From Deltaproteobacteria bacterium (GTDB taxonomy: Bacteria; Myxococcota_A; Polyangia; DRWM01; JAAZOP01), in the NCBI GenBank assembly GCA_016218765.1, contig JACRCZ010000009.1, positions 1-64,000 of the forward strand: 64,000 nt of DNA, in the 5' to 3' direction. Positions 12,915 through 24,101 of the stretch are shown piece after piece. The position numbers and the translations under genes were made by a program. Positions within the stretch are counted from its first letter, which is position 1; every line of letters begins with the position of its first letter. Below the pieces are notes generated by a model. The model was not told the DNA's origin. It was given only the letters and a program-made list of their open reading frames with translations, and searched no databases.

Positions 12915-13301
12915 ATGCGCATCGTGCACCTTGTGCTCGGATTGCTCAGCCTCGGACTGGGTATCCTCGGGATCGTCGTCCCACTGCTTCCGACCACGCC
13001 GTTCCTGCTGCTGGCCGCTTGGCTGCTGGCGCGCAGCTCGGACCGCCTCCACCGCTGGATGATCGGACATCCGTACCTGGGGCCGCCGATCCGCGAGTGG
13101 CGGGAACGACGGCGGATTCCCCTCGCCGCCCGGCTGGTCGCCGTCGCCATGCTGGCCTTCTCCGGCGTCTGGGTCGTGCTGCTCTCGGGGATGCCGGCGG
13201 CCGGGAAGATTCCTTTCCTCGTCTTCCTCGCTGCCGTCGCCGCCTGGATCCTGACCCGTCGCGGCCGGCATGACGGCGAACGGCCTGGTCCCGACCGGTG
13301 A
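12915..13301 (+). CDS. ybaN: DUF454 (YbaN-like) inner-membrane protein
   Basis: A 128-residue membrane protein of the DUF454/YbaN family (usual length ~120-125). The N-terminal half has two hydrophobic helices around the family signature G-x-(I/V)-(V/L)-P-x-LPTTPF-x-LLAA (about residues 18-36), followed by A-R-S-S-x-R-(L/F)-H-x-W. A second hydrophobic pair fills about residues 75-112. ATG at 12915 is chosen because the family signature then starts at the usual position. The biochemical role of the family is unknown. It stands alone between two repeat copies. Confidence 0.85.
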   Translation: MRIVHLVLGLLSLGLGILGIVVPLLPTTPFLLLAAWLLARSSDRLHRWMIGHPYLGPPIREWRERRRIPLAARLVAVAMLAFSGVWVVLLSGMPAAGKIPFLVFLAAVAAWILTRRGRHDGERPGPDR

Positions 13302-13487
13302 CACGCCACAGCCCGGACCTCGCTACTCCCTGCAGCGCCGCAGCGCCTCTTCCAGCCCTCCTCCTCCCCCCGCGCCGGCAGGGCGTGACTCACCGCGACG
13401 ATCGCCACCCACCATCCGATCGACCTGCCCAGCGACGGAATCCCAGCCCGCCGCACCACGACCCGCAACGCGGCCGAATGCGCGGCC

Positions 13488-13517
13488 GCGCCGTCGCGCA
13501 AGGACGTAGACGAAGTC
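13488..13517 (-). pseudogene. Relic of a methyltransferase C-terminus (DFVYVLARRR)
   Basis: On the minus strand these ten codons read DFVYVLARRR, identical to the C-terminal residues of the methyltransferase at 8041-8070. The two differ at four bases, all third-codon-position synonymous changes. They abut repeat copy R3 directly, whereas the intact gene carries the repeat just upstream of its ATG. This looks like a cassette that lost the gene body. The rest of 13302-13487 shows nothing recognisable. Confidence 0.5.
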
Positions 13518-13580
13518 CCGCCGCCGGGACGGAGCGTACGCCACCAAGACCCCGCGGGGAAGTCCGCCGGTGCGAGTGAC
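13518..13580. repeat. Dispersed intergenic repeat, copy R3
   Basis: Matches R1 (8691-8742) at 49 of 52 bases over 13518-13569. Similarity to R2 continues through CCGGTGCGAG to 13580. It lies about 50 bases upstream of the lipoprotein gene at 13630 and directly beside the methyltransferase relic. Confidence 0.7.
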
Positions 13581-13629
13581 GGGCAGGCCGGCTTCCTGCG
13601 CCGCGCGTCGTCGTGATAGGTTGTCGGGC

Positions 13630-15057
13630 ATGAACAGCACCTCGAACGGCGGGCGGGCGGCCGCCTCTTGCCTCCTGCTGGGCGCGGCGATCGTCGCCGT
13701 CCTGGCGGCTGCGTGCGACACGACGCGCGGACATGGACCGCCCGCGAGCGGTGCGGGCGGACCCGGCCAGGACGCGACGCAGGCGCCCCGACCCGTCGCC
13801 GTCACTCCGCCCGGCGGCTCCGGAACGACCGATGCGGAGGCCGCGGACACGAGTCCACCCCTCACGGACGCCGCCGCCCCACCGCCGGACGCTGCGGCGC
13901 CGCCGGATGTCTCGCCTCCGCCCGGCCCGCCCGCGTCGGACGCCGCCGCCCCGCCGCCGGATGCCGCCCCGGTCGCCGCCGCGGCGGCGCCATCCGTGCC
14001 GACGCTGACCCTCGCGGGCGCGCCGGCCTGCACCGCGACCGAACCCGTCACGCTCGGCTCGTCGCTGGCTCGCCGCGCCGACGTGGCCGTGGCCTTCGCT
14101 TCGCCGGACCGCGGGCTCGCCCTCTGGGCACTCGACGCCGAGCGCATCGGCGCCCGCGCCCTGGCCGTCTCGCCGGGCCCCCAGGTGGAGTTCGCGCTCC
14201 CCGACGCCAACCGAGTCGAGGTCCTTGCACCCGTTGGGGACGGGTTCCTCCTGCTTGCCACCGGTCCGCTGTGCGACCAATTCGGCCACACGTGCTTCCG
14301 CACGTGCCTGCTCCGCGCCGACGGCTCGCCGGCCGGCGAACCGGTCACGGAGATCGTCGACGACCAGAACGGCTTCGTCGAGCGCTGGCTGCCCATGACG
14401 GACGGGATCATCGCGGCACTGGGCTCGCGATGGGGGCCGACGCGCGTCGTTCGCTATCGGGCCGCGGGGGAAGGCGGCGTCGGCGCGGAGGTGCTTGGCG
14501 AGGCGCCGCACACTTCGGGCGGCTTGGGGACCGACGCCCTGGCCGCGGACGGGGAGCAGGTCTACGTCCTGGAATGGTCCGAGGCCCATCCCGAAGTCAG
14601 CGGCCGGTCCATTCTGAGGATGCCCGGCGCTCCGGGGTCGAGATTCCACGACCTGCCCGGGGAGTTGAAAGTCCTGGACTTCTCCGTGACGCCGGACGGC
14701 CTGCTGCTCTTCTACGCGGCCGGCGGGGGCCGCGCCCGGCTCGCCCGCTTCTCGCGCCACGGCGTCCTGGACGGTCCGCCCGCCGTGTCGCCGAGCGGCG
14801 AGGAGCTTCCGGAAGCCGTGCGCCAGGACGTGCGGTTCGAGCTGGAGATGTCCGACGGACGGCTCATGCTGCACCGGAGCAACGTGGCCGCCGACGGCGT
14901 CGGCGAGCCGTTCGAGGTTGCGAAGCCCGGGAGGGCGGACGCCGCCTCCGCCGCGACGTGGACCGGGCGGGACTTCGCCGTCGTCTGGGCGGTGCGCACC
15001 GGACGAGAATGGCCGGTCTTCCTGCGGCATGTGCGCTGCGACGGGGCGGAACCGTAG
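13630..15057 (+). CDS. Lipoprotein with Pro/Ala/Asp-rich linker, unknown function
   Basis: A 475-residue predicted lipoprotein. The signal has a lipobox LAAAC (about residue 29), followed by a long low-complexity linker of Ala, Pro and Asp (about residues 35-120). A beta-rich globular domain begins near residue 125 and contains several segments resembling divergent propeller blades. No catalytic motif is evident. The start is the first ATG in frame giving a complete signal peptide, with only a weak ribosome-binding site. It converges on the gene ending at 15088; the 30-base gap holds a short GC stem (ccgct/agcgg) without a T-run. Confidence 0.75.
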   Translation: MNSTSNGGRAAASCLLLGAAIVAVLAAACDTTRGHGPPASGAGGPGQDATQAPRPVAVTPPGGSGTTDAEAADTSPPLTDAAAPPPDAAAPPDVSPPPGPPASDAAAPPPDAAPVAAAAAPSVPTLTLAGAPACTATEPVTLGSSLARRADVAVAFASPDRGLALWALDAERIGARALAVSPGPQVEFALPDANRVEVLAPVGDGFLLLATGPLCDQFGHTCFRTCLLRADGSPAGEPVTEIVDDQNGFVERWLPMTDGIIAALGSRWGPTRVVRYRAAGEGGVGAEVLGEAPHTSGGLGTDALAADGEQVYVLEWSEAHPEVSGRSILRMPGAPGSRFHDLPGELKVLDFSVTPDGLLLFYAAGGGRARLARFSRHGVLDGPPAVSPSGEELPEAVRQDVRFELEMSDGRLMLHRSNVAADGVGEPFEVAKPGRADAASAATWTGRDFAVVWAVRTGREWPVFLRHVRCDGAEP

Positions 15058-15087
15058 GACCAGCCGCTCGACGGAAGCGGCCGGCCA

Positions 15088-16419
15088 TCACAACAGGATG
15101 ACGTTCTCGAGCTGGACGCCGGTCATGTCGGAGTAGGTGTACGGCCCGTTGCCGATGGGGACCGTGACGAAGGTCGACGTTCGCGGGTCGATCTTGTACG
15201 CGGCGTTGGCGCCCTGCGAGACGGCCCAGACGTAGCCCTCGAAGTCGATCGCAACGCCGATCGTGTCCGGTACGCCCACGGGGATGGACGTGACGAACGC
15301 ACCGCTCGCCTGGTCGATCTTGACGATGTCGCCGCTGCTGTCCGCGGCCCAGACGAACCCGGCGCTCAGCTCGCGGCCGACGGCGATCCCCCGCAGCATC
15401 GTGCACCGCGGGCAGTCGCCGCCGACCTGCGTGATCACCTCGGACTCGTCGCCCGGATCGAAACGCCGGACACAGAGGCTCCCGCCGGTCCAGATCCGGC
15501 CGTCGGAATCGATCGCGATCCCGTAGTGGCACAGCCCGATTCCGCCGATGGGATACTCGGCCGTCGCCATCGTCCCCCCGTCCACCCTCACGATCCTGGG
15601 TGCCGTGTGGTTGTTCACGTACCAGAAGTCCCCGTTGCGGTCCACGGCGCCGCCGTAGGGGCAACCCCCGGGCGCGGGCCCCTCGCCCAGGATCTCCCCC
15701 GTGTCCCCGTCGAGCCGGTAGACCACGTTGGCGCGCAGGCCCCAGGAACAAGTGGCCACCCAGACGTGACCCCCGAGACCGGTTTCCGGATCCTCCCGGC
15801 CGTCCCAGGCCGTGGGCCGGCCGCCGGCCGGGGGGCCGAACTCCGTGTTCCACAGCATGCACTCGTCCTCGAGCCACGGTCGCACGTCCCCAGGTCCGGT
15901 GGAGGTATCGATTGCGCCGTTTCCGTTGCGATCGACGCAGTCGGCCTCGTCCCCGGCGAACTTGGTCGTCGAGGACCTGGCGATGAGGTTCGGGTTCCTG
16001 TTGGTGACCACCATGTCGCCGTGCCGGTTGACCGACGTGCGGGAGGGGTCATTCGCGGTCCCGTAGGGCCCGGTGATGTACCGCGCCACCTCCACCGCGG
16101 TCACCGTGTTGACCTTCGAGAGCGTGCCCTCTCCGGTATTGGCGATCCAGATGAACGAGCGGGTGCCCGGGTCCTCGCCCCCGTCGTCCCGGGCCTCCGG
16201 GGCATCGTCCGCACCCGCGTCCGAGTCCGAGTCTGCGCCGGCGTCCGTCGCTCCCGTGCAGCGGCAGGTGCCGTCGGTGCAGGAGCCCGACGTGTAGCCC
16301 GACGTGCGGCACGCGGCCGCGCAGGCCGCCGGCTCGCAGCTTCCGCTGTTGCTGCTCTCCCCACATCCGCACAGGACGACCGCCAGCGCCGCTCCGAACG
16401 CCACACGACCCTCCGTCAT
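15088..16419 (-). CDS. Lipoprotein with Vgb/NHL-type beta-propeller
   Basis: A 443-residue predicted lipoprotein. The signal ends in LCGC (about residue 20). Next come a small Cys-rich segment (CEPAACAAAC, CTDGTCRC) and an Asp/Ala linker. From about residue 92 to the end are repeated blades of the form (I/V)W-(I/V)-A-x-(T/S)-G-(E/D), then G-x-(I/A)-x-D-x-(D/E)-G-x-(I/V)-W. These resemble virginiamycin B lyase-like/NHL propellers. Family propellers bind proteins, sugars or metals; no lyase active-site residues can be assigned. ATG at 16419 has GGGAGGTG about 6 bases upstream. Confidence 0.8.
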   Translation of the reverse strand: MTEGRVAFGAALAVVLCGCGESSNSGSCEPAACAAACRTSGYTSGSCTDGTCRCTGATDAGADSDSDAGADDAPEARDDGGEDPGTRSFIWIANTGEGTLSKVNTVTAVEVARYITGPYGTANDPSRTSVNRHGDMVVTNRNPNLIARSSTTKFAGDEADCVDRNGNGAIDTSTGPGDVRPWLEDECMLWNTEFGPPAGGRPTAWDGREDPETGLGGHVWVATCSWGLRANVVYRLDGDTGEILGEGPAPGGCPYGGAVDRNGDFWYVNNHTAPRIVRVDGGTMATAEYPIGGIGLCHYGIAIDSDGRIWTGGSLCVRRFDPGDESEVITQVGGDCPRCTMLRGIAVGRELSAGFVWAADSSGDIVKIDQASGAFVTSIPVGVPDTIGVAIDFEGYVWAVSQGANAAYKIDPRTSTFVTVPIGNGPYTYSDMTGVQLENVILL

Positions 16420-16537
16420 GGCCGCACCTCCCGGGACACGAGAATGGTACGACCCTGCCGCCGTCGGCGTCAATCGCGCCCGGCGTCCCCGGACGGCGTC
16501 CGGACGGGAAGGGCAGGCCCATCGGCGTGCGGCCACG

Positions 16538-17332
16538 TCAGCCGTGGACAACGCGGCCGAAGGCCCGGAAGCGCTCGTCCTCCTCGGGCGCGAGCGGGCC
16601 GCGGGACAGGGCGTCGAGGTTCTCCTCGAGCTGTGCGCGATTCGCCGGCCCGGTCAGGGCGAGGTCGACGTGCGGGCTGGAGAGCTGGAAGCGGTAGCAG
16701 TCGCCCGCGGTCATCGGCGGACCGTCCCACCCGCGGCGGGGCCGCAGGAGGCGGCGCCAGGCGGTCGCCGTGTAGGCCAGGATCGTCGGCCGCCCGTCAC
16801 GGCGGTGCGGGAACACGTCCCGCTCCGCTCCCGGGTGCGCCGCGTTGTACCGGAGCATCAAGAGGTCGAGCGGCGACTGGGCCGCGAGTCTCCCGGCGCG
16901 CACGCGGTTGTGGATGCTCACCCCGATGGCCCCGACCTTGCCGCTCTCCCGCAGGTGGACCAGCTCGCGCTCCGTCGCCGAGGTCCAGGCGGCGGTGACT
17001 CCGAGCCAGCCGAGGAGCAGCACGTCGAGGTAGTCGGTGCGCAGGTCCTTGAGCAGGCCCTCGGCGCCCCGGCGCACGCCCCACCCGAACCAGCCGATCA
17101 GCGAGTAGCCGATGACGGCGACGCGGTCCCGCCGGCCCCGCAGCGCCTCGCGCAGGGGCGCGGCAAGACCCGGCGCGCGCAGCGTCCACAGGAAGAGGTT
17201 GACCCCGCGGTCCATCGCCGCCCGCACGCCGGGCTCATCGATGCCGTAGTTGGCCGCGAGGCCGAGCCGGAACAACCGCTTGCCGCGGAACGCGCTCGGA
17301 GTCCGGTACAGCCATTCCTCCATCGACCGCAC
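16538..17332 (-). CDS. Aldo/keto reductase-family protein
   Basis: A 264-residue protein with the AKR barrel layout: LGLAANYGID near the start, MDRGVNLFLW (the usual G-x-x-x-F/D-T position), a long central helix-strand series including DYLDVLLLGW, then HLRESGKVGAIGVS-H-N. The C-terminal part has FQLSSPHVDLALTGPAN, the NADP-binding S-x2-x-V/A-x3-G type segment. The typical catalytic Asp-Tyr-Lys-His set is not fully visible: the DTA-x-x-Y segment is altered to WTLRAPG. Activity is therefore uncertain and this may be a degenerate reductase. GTG at 17332 is chosen because GGGAGG lies 7 bases upstream; ATG at 17323 is the alternative. Confidence 0.75.
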   Translation of the reverse strand: MRSMEEWLYRTPSAFRGKRLFRLGLAANYGIDEPGVRAAMDRGVNLFLWTLRAPGLAAPLREALRGRRDRVAVIGYSLIGWFGWGVRRGAEGLLKDLRTDYLDVLLLGWLGVTAAWTSATERELVHLRESGKVGAIGVSIHNRVRAGRLAAQSPLDLLMLRYNAAHPGAERDVFPHRRDGRPTILAYTATAWRRLLRPRRGWDGPPMTAGDCYRFQLSSPHVDLALTGPANRAQLEENLDALSRGPLAPEEDERFRAFGRVVHG

Positions 17333-17395
17333 CCACGCGCCTCCCCGCCCCGCGACGCCCACCGTATCTCGCGGGCCGGCGCCGGGTCAATCGCG

Positions 17396-17440
17396 GCACT
17401 TGAAGGAGCCGCGCTTGAAGGGGCCTCGTCTCGAGGGGCG
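17396..17440. repeat. Three degenerate 15-bp tandem units
   Basis: Three 15-base units (17396-17410, 17411-17425, 17426-17440) share a core like cttgaaggggcc. On the plus strand they translate as LKEPR-LKGPR-LEGRC, resembling a decayed pentapeptide-repeat fragment. They lie in the divergent gap between the reductase and the small protein at 17544. Confidence 0.45.
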
Positions 17441-17543
17441 CTGCCGCGGGTGAGGTTCACGCCGGCGGGCAGGCGCAGCGGTCACCGTCCGGACGGCTGA
17501 TCCGGCGGTTCCCGCCCGGGCTTGCCGGTGGTACACTCACCCC

Positions 17544-17909
17544 GTGCGCCTGATGGGCCGACGAGCGATCCTGATCCTGACCCTGGTGGTCCTGCCGCCC
17601 GCCGCCGTCTGGATGGTCGCGGAAGCGGCACCCGGATCACCGTCCGCTTCGTTGCCGGCATCGGAGTCCGCCGTCCGGAACACGCTGCCGGATCGCCCCG
17701 GGCCGGGCGAGTCCCGCACGGGCGAGAACCGCGTGCCGACGGCGAAGGACCAGGAGGGCGTGCGGGTCGCGATCGCCGTCGAGTCGGCCGAGGGGGTCCC
17801 GCCGGGACCCCCGGGTGCTCCCTGCCCCGAACTCGGTCGTGCGTCCGCGCCGTGGCGCGCGCTGTTCCGTCCGTTCGCACCGCGCGGCCCGCCCCCGCGT
17901 TCCAACTGA
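17544..17909 (+). CDS. Small hypothetical exported or membrane-anchored protein
   Basis: A 121-residue frame with GTG at 17544 and an in-frame ATG at 17553. The N-terminus (RRAILILTLVVLPPAAVWMV) is a signal peptide or anchor helix. The remainder is Pro/Gly/Arg/Glu-rich and probably disordered, with a single Cys. I recognise no family and there is no strong ribosome-binding site. Its position ahead of two other small membrane-protein genes and its hydrophobic start give moderate support. It could be spurious. Confidence 0.4.
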   Translation: MRLMGRRAILILTLVVLPPAAVWMVAEAAPGSPSASLPASESAVRNTLPDRPGPGESRTGENRVPTAKDQEGVRVAIAVESAEGVPPGPPGAPCPELGRASAPWRALFRPFAPRGPPPRSN

Positions 17910-17979
17910 CGATTTCGAGTACGCGCGAACGTGGTTGTCGAACGCGACCGGCCGCTGCCGGTCCAGTTGAGGTATGGTC

Positions 17980-18210
17980 ATGGCCAAGGAATCCGCTGAC
18001 GAGCTGGTCCTCTACAAGACTCCGGCCTGGGTCTATCCCGGCTATCTGATTGCGATTGCGGGTGCGGGTCTGTTCATGTGGGCCGGCGCCGAAAGCAAGT
18101 GGGCTCTGGTCGGCGCCGGTGTCGGCGTCCTCGTTCTCGGAGCCGCGATCGTCTGGATGCAGAAGATGCACCGGCGGGCATGGGCGCGGAAGAACCAGCT
18201 CCCGGAGTAG
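17980..18210 (+). CDS. Small membrane protein with two transmembrane helices
   Basis: A 76-residue protein, MAKESADELVLYKTP at the N-terminus. Two hydrophobic helices (about residues 16-34 and 38-57) are followed by a basic tail (MHRRAWARK). ATG at 17980 is preferred over 17974 because GAGG then lies about 7 bases upstream. Family not recognised. It precedes another small membrane protein and the convergent pyrophosphatase gene; a link with ion pumping is possible but not shown. Confidence 0.7.
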   Translation: MAKESADELVLYKTPAWVYPGYLIAIAGAGLFMWAGAESKWALVGAGVGVLVLGAAIVWMQKMHRRAWARKNQLPE

Positions 18211-18290
18211 CGGCCGGTCATCTCGCGCGGCCGGTGGATGCACCGGTCGCGCGGCTGGCCGCGGACGGCCGCGGCCCGAGAGGTGACTCG

Positions 18291-18497
18291 ATGAAGACGA
18301 CCGGATCGAACGGGCCTCCGGCGAAGGAAGCGCGCAGAGACCCGGGGGAACCGGCGGGAAAAGCGCCGGCGCCGTCGGCGCCGGCCGCCGGGAAGCCCGC
18401 GGCGAAGTCTCGCCACGGGCTCTACTTCTTCCTCCTGTTCTGGCTTCCGCTGATCGCGCTGTTCATCTTCGCGATCCTGAAGGGCCGGGAGAGCTAG
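18291..18497 (+). CDS. Small single-pass membrane protein
   Basis: A 68-residue protein with a Lys/Pro/Ala-rich, probably disordered N-terminal half and one C-terminal transmembrane helix (YFFLLFWLPLIALFIFAIL, about residues 45-63). AGAGGTGA lies just upstream of ATG at 18291. Its stop codon is part of a hairpin shared with the convergent pyrophosphatase gene. No family recognised. Confidence 0.65.
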   Translation: MKTTGSNGPPAKEARRDPGEPAGKAPAPSAPAAGKPAAKSRHGLYFFLLFWLPLIALFIFAILKGRES

Positions 18498-18507
18498 CCC
18501 GACCGGG

Positions 18508-18510
<3 letters not shown>
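18495..18510. terminator. Hairpin shared by two convergent stop codons
   Basis: TAGCCCG-AC-CGGGCTA forms a 7-bp perfect inverted repeat. Its left arm begins with the TAG stop of the plus-strand gene and its right arm ends with the TAG stop (read on minus) of the pyrophosphatase gene. There is no U-run, so it is at best a bidirectional barrier or transcript-end stabiliser. Confidence 0.4.
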
Positions 18511-21015
<2,505 letters not shown>

Positions 21016-21098
21016 CGTGGACCTCCCTTTCTGCGATTCACGACCGGACGCCCCGTGCGCCGGTAACCCATCCGAAAGCCCGCCCCCGATTGCCGCGG

Positions 21099-21127
21099 AC
21101 CGTGCTCCCATGCAGGCGGAATGTCAA
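21099..21127 (-). promoter_or_regulatory. Sigma-70-type promoter for the divergent pyrophosphatase
   Basis: On the minus strand a perfect TTGACA (21127-21122) is followed by 17 bases and CACGGT. TTGACATTC-x-GCC is shared with the promoter of the paralogous gene at 23601. The 374-base gap 21016-21389 otherwise holds only unassigned GC-rich sequence. Confidence 0.4.
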
Positions 21128-21389
21128 GCGTTGCGGCGGCCGGCCACGCCCGGCCCCTTCCGCGCCGTCCTCCGCGAAGCGCGCCCGCCGAACGCTTGGT
21201 TGGGGGTCACCGGCGGCCACGTCGCTGCCTCGGGCGCGCGGAGTGTTGCATCCGACCACGTTGAAAGGCCGCGCGGGAAGCCCGGAACGACGCCTGGGGA
21301 CTCGTGCGGCCGATATGGGGTCGCGCCGCGACGACGGCAGACCGGCGGGCGCCCGTTCCGTACGGCGCGCGGAGCGACGCCAAGGAGGT

Positions 21390-23498
<2,109 letters not shown>

Positions 23499-23569
23499 GG
23501 CCCTTGCCTCCTCCTCGAACCGCTTGGATCGGATCCCGCTCTCCGCCGCCCCGGCGAAGTCGGGATTGG

Positions 23570-23585
23570 GTTCGTCTAGACGAAC
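23570..23585. promoter_or_regulatory. Perfect 16-bp palindrome, likely operator
   Basis: GTTCGTCTAGACGAAC is a perfect inverted repeat that covers the predicted -10 element of the 23498 gene. This placement suits a repressor operator. The regulator is not identified. Confidence 0.5.
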
Positions 23586-23601
23586 GACGGCTGAATGTCA
23601 A
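23573..23601 (-). promoter_or_regulatory. Sigma-70-type promoter for the canonical pyrophosphatase
   Basis: On the minus strand TTGACA (23601-23596) is followed by 17 bases and TAGACG (23578-23573). The leader to the ATG at 23498 would be about 65-70 bases. The sequence around the -35, TTGACATTCAGCC, nearly duplicates that of the downstream paralogue. Confidence 0.45.
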
Positions 23602-23647
23602 ACCGCTGCGCCCGGCCGTCGAGCAATTCGTGCAGACTTTCTCAACA

Positions 23648-23668
23648 GGGCGGGGTTGCATCCCGCCC
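23648..23668 (+). promoter_or_regulatory. Perfect GC hairpin before the receiver gene
   Basis: GGGCGGG and CCCGCCC form a 7-bp perfect stem around a 7-base loop, 35 bases upstream of the response-regulator ATG at 23704. It could affect the leader RNA. No ligand-binding class is recognised. Confidence 0.3.
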
Positions 23669-23703
23669 CGCGCCGTGTTCCACTCGGCTGTCCGGAGCGG
23701 AGA

Positions 23704-24099
23704 ATGCCGCGCGTACTGCTCACCGACGATGAGGTCCTGTTCGTCGACTCGATGGCCAAGGTGCTTCGCCGCCGGGGCCTCGACGTGGACGTCGCCTACG
23801 ACGGCGCCGGCGCCCTCGCCGCCGTCGCTCGCGAGCGCTTCGACGTCGTCGTCCTCGACCTGCGCATGCCGCGCATGGACGGGCTGGAGGCGCTGGCGGC
23901 GATCCGGCGCCGCGATCCCCAGGTGTGCGTCATCCTGCTCACCGGTCACGCCGACGTCGAATGCGTCCAGGCGGCGCTGCGCGGCGGCGCGGACCACTAC
24001 CTGCTCAAGCCCTGCTCCATCGACGACCTCGCCGCGGCCATCGAGGACGGCTGCGAGCGCACCGGACTGGCCCGCGAGGCCGCGCGCACCTGCGGCTGA
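23704..24099 (+). CDS. Single-domain response regulator
   Basis: A 131-residue receiver-only protein. The acidic pair is in LLTDDEV (about residues 7-9), the phospho-accepting Asp in VVVLDLRMPRMDG (about residue 52), Thr in ILLTGH and Lys in YLLKPC (about residue 103). No output domain follows, so it should pass or buffer phosphate or act by protein contact. It ends 3 bases before the convergent dikinase-like gene. It resembles the receivers at 26686 and 28745, so it may join the same phosphorelay. Confidence 0.85.
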   Translation: MPRVLLTDDEVLFVDSMAKVLRRRGLDVDVAYDGAGALAAVARERFDVVVLDLRMPRMDGLEALAAIRRRDPQVCVILLTGHADVECVQAALRGGADHYLLKPCSIDDLAAAIEDGCERTGLAREAARTCG

Positions 24100-24101
24100 G
24101 G

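Noticed and set aside
13518..13590. Possible cobalamin-riboswitch core (GGGGAA...GGTGCGAG) in the dispersed repeat
   Set aside because: The spacing and pairing of the conserved B12 box and upstream stems do not fit, and downstream genes have no cobalamin link.
13630..15030. Overlapping long frames on both strands of the lipoprotein gene
   Set aside because: They lack start signals and protein-like composition; the chosen frame has a lipobox and linker typical of the neighbours.
23570..23585. LexA/SOS box
   Set aside because: The palindrome has GTTC-N8-GAAC order, which is not the GAAC-N4-GTTC or other LexA consensus known to me, and the gene is not a DNA-repair gene.
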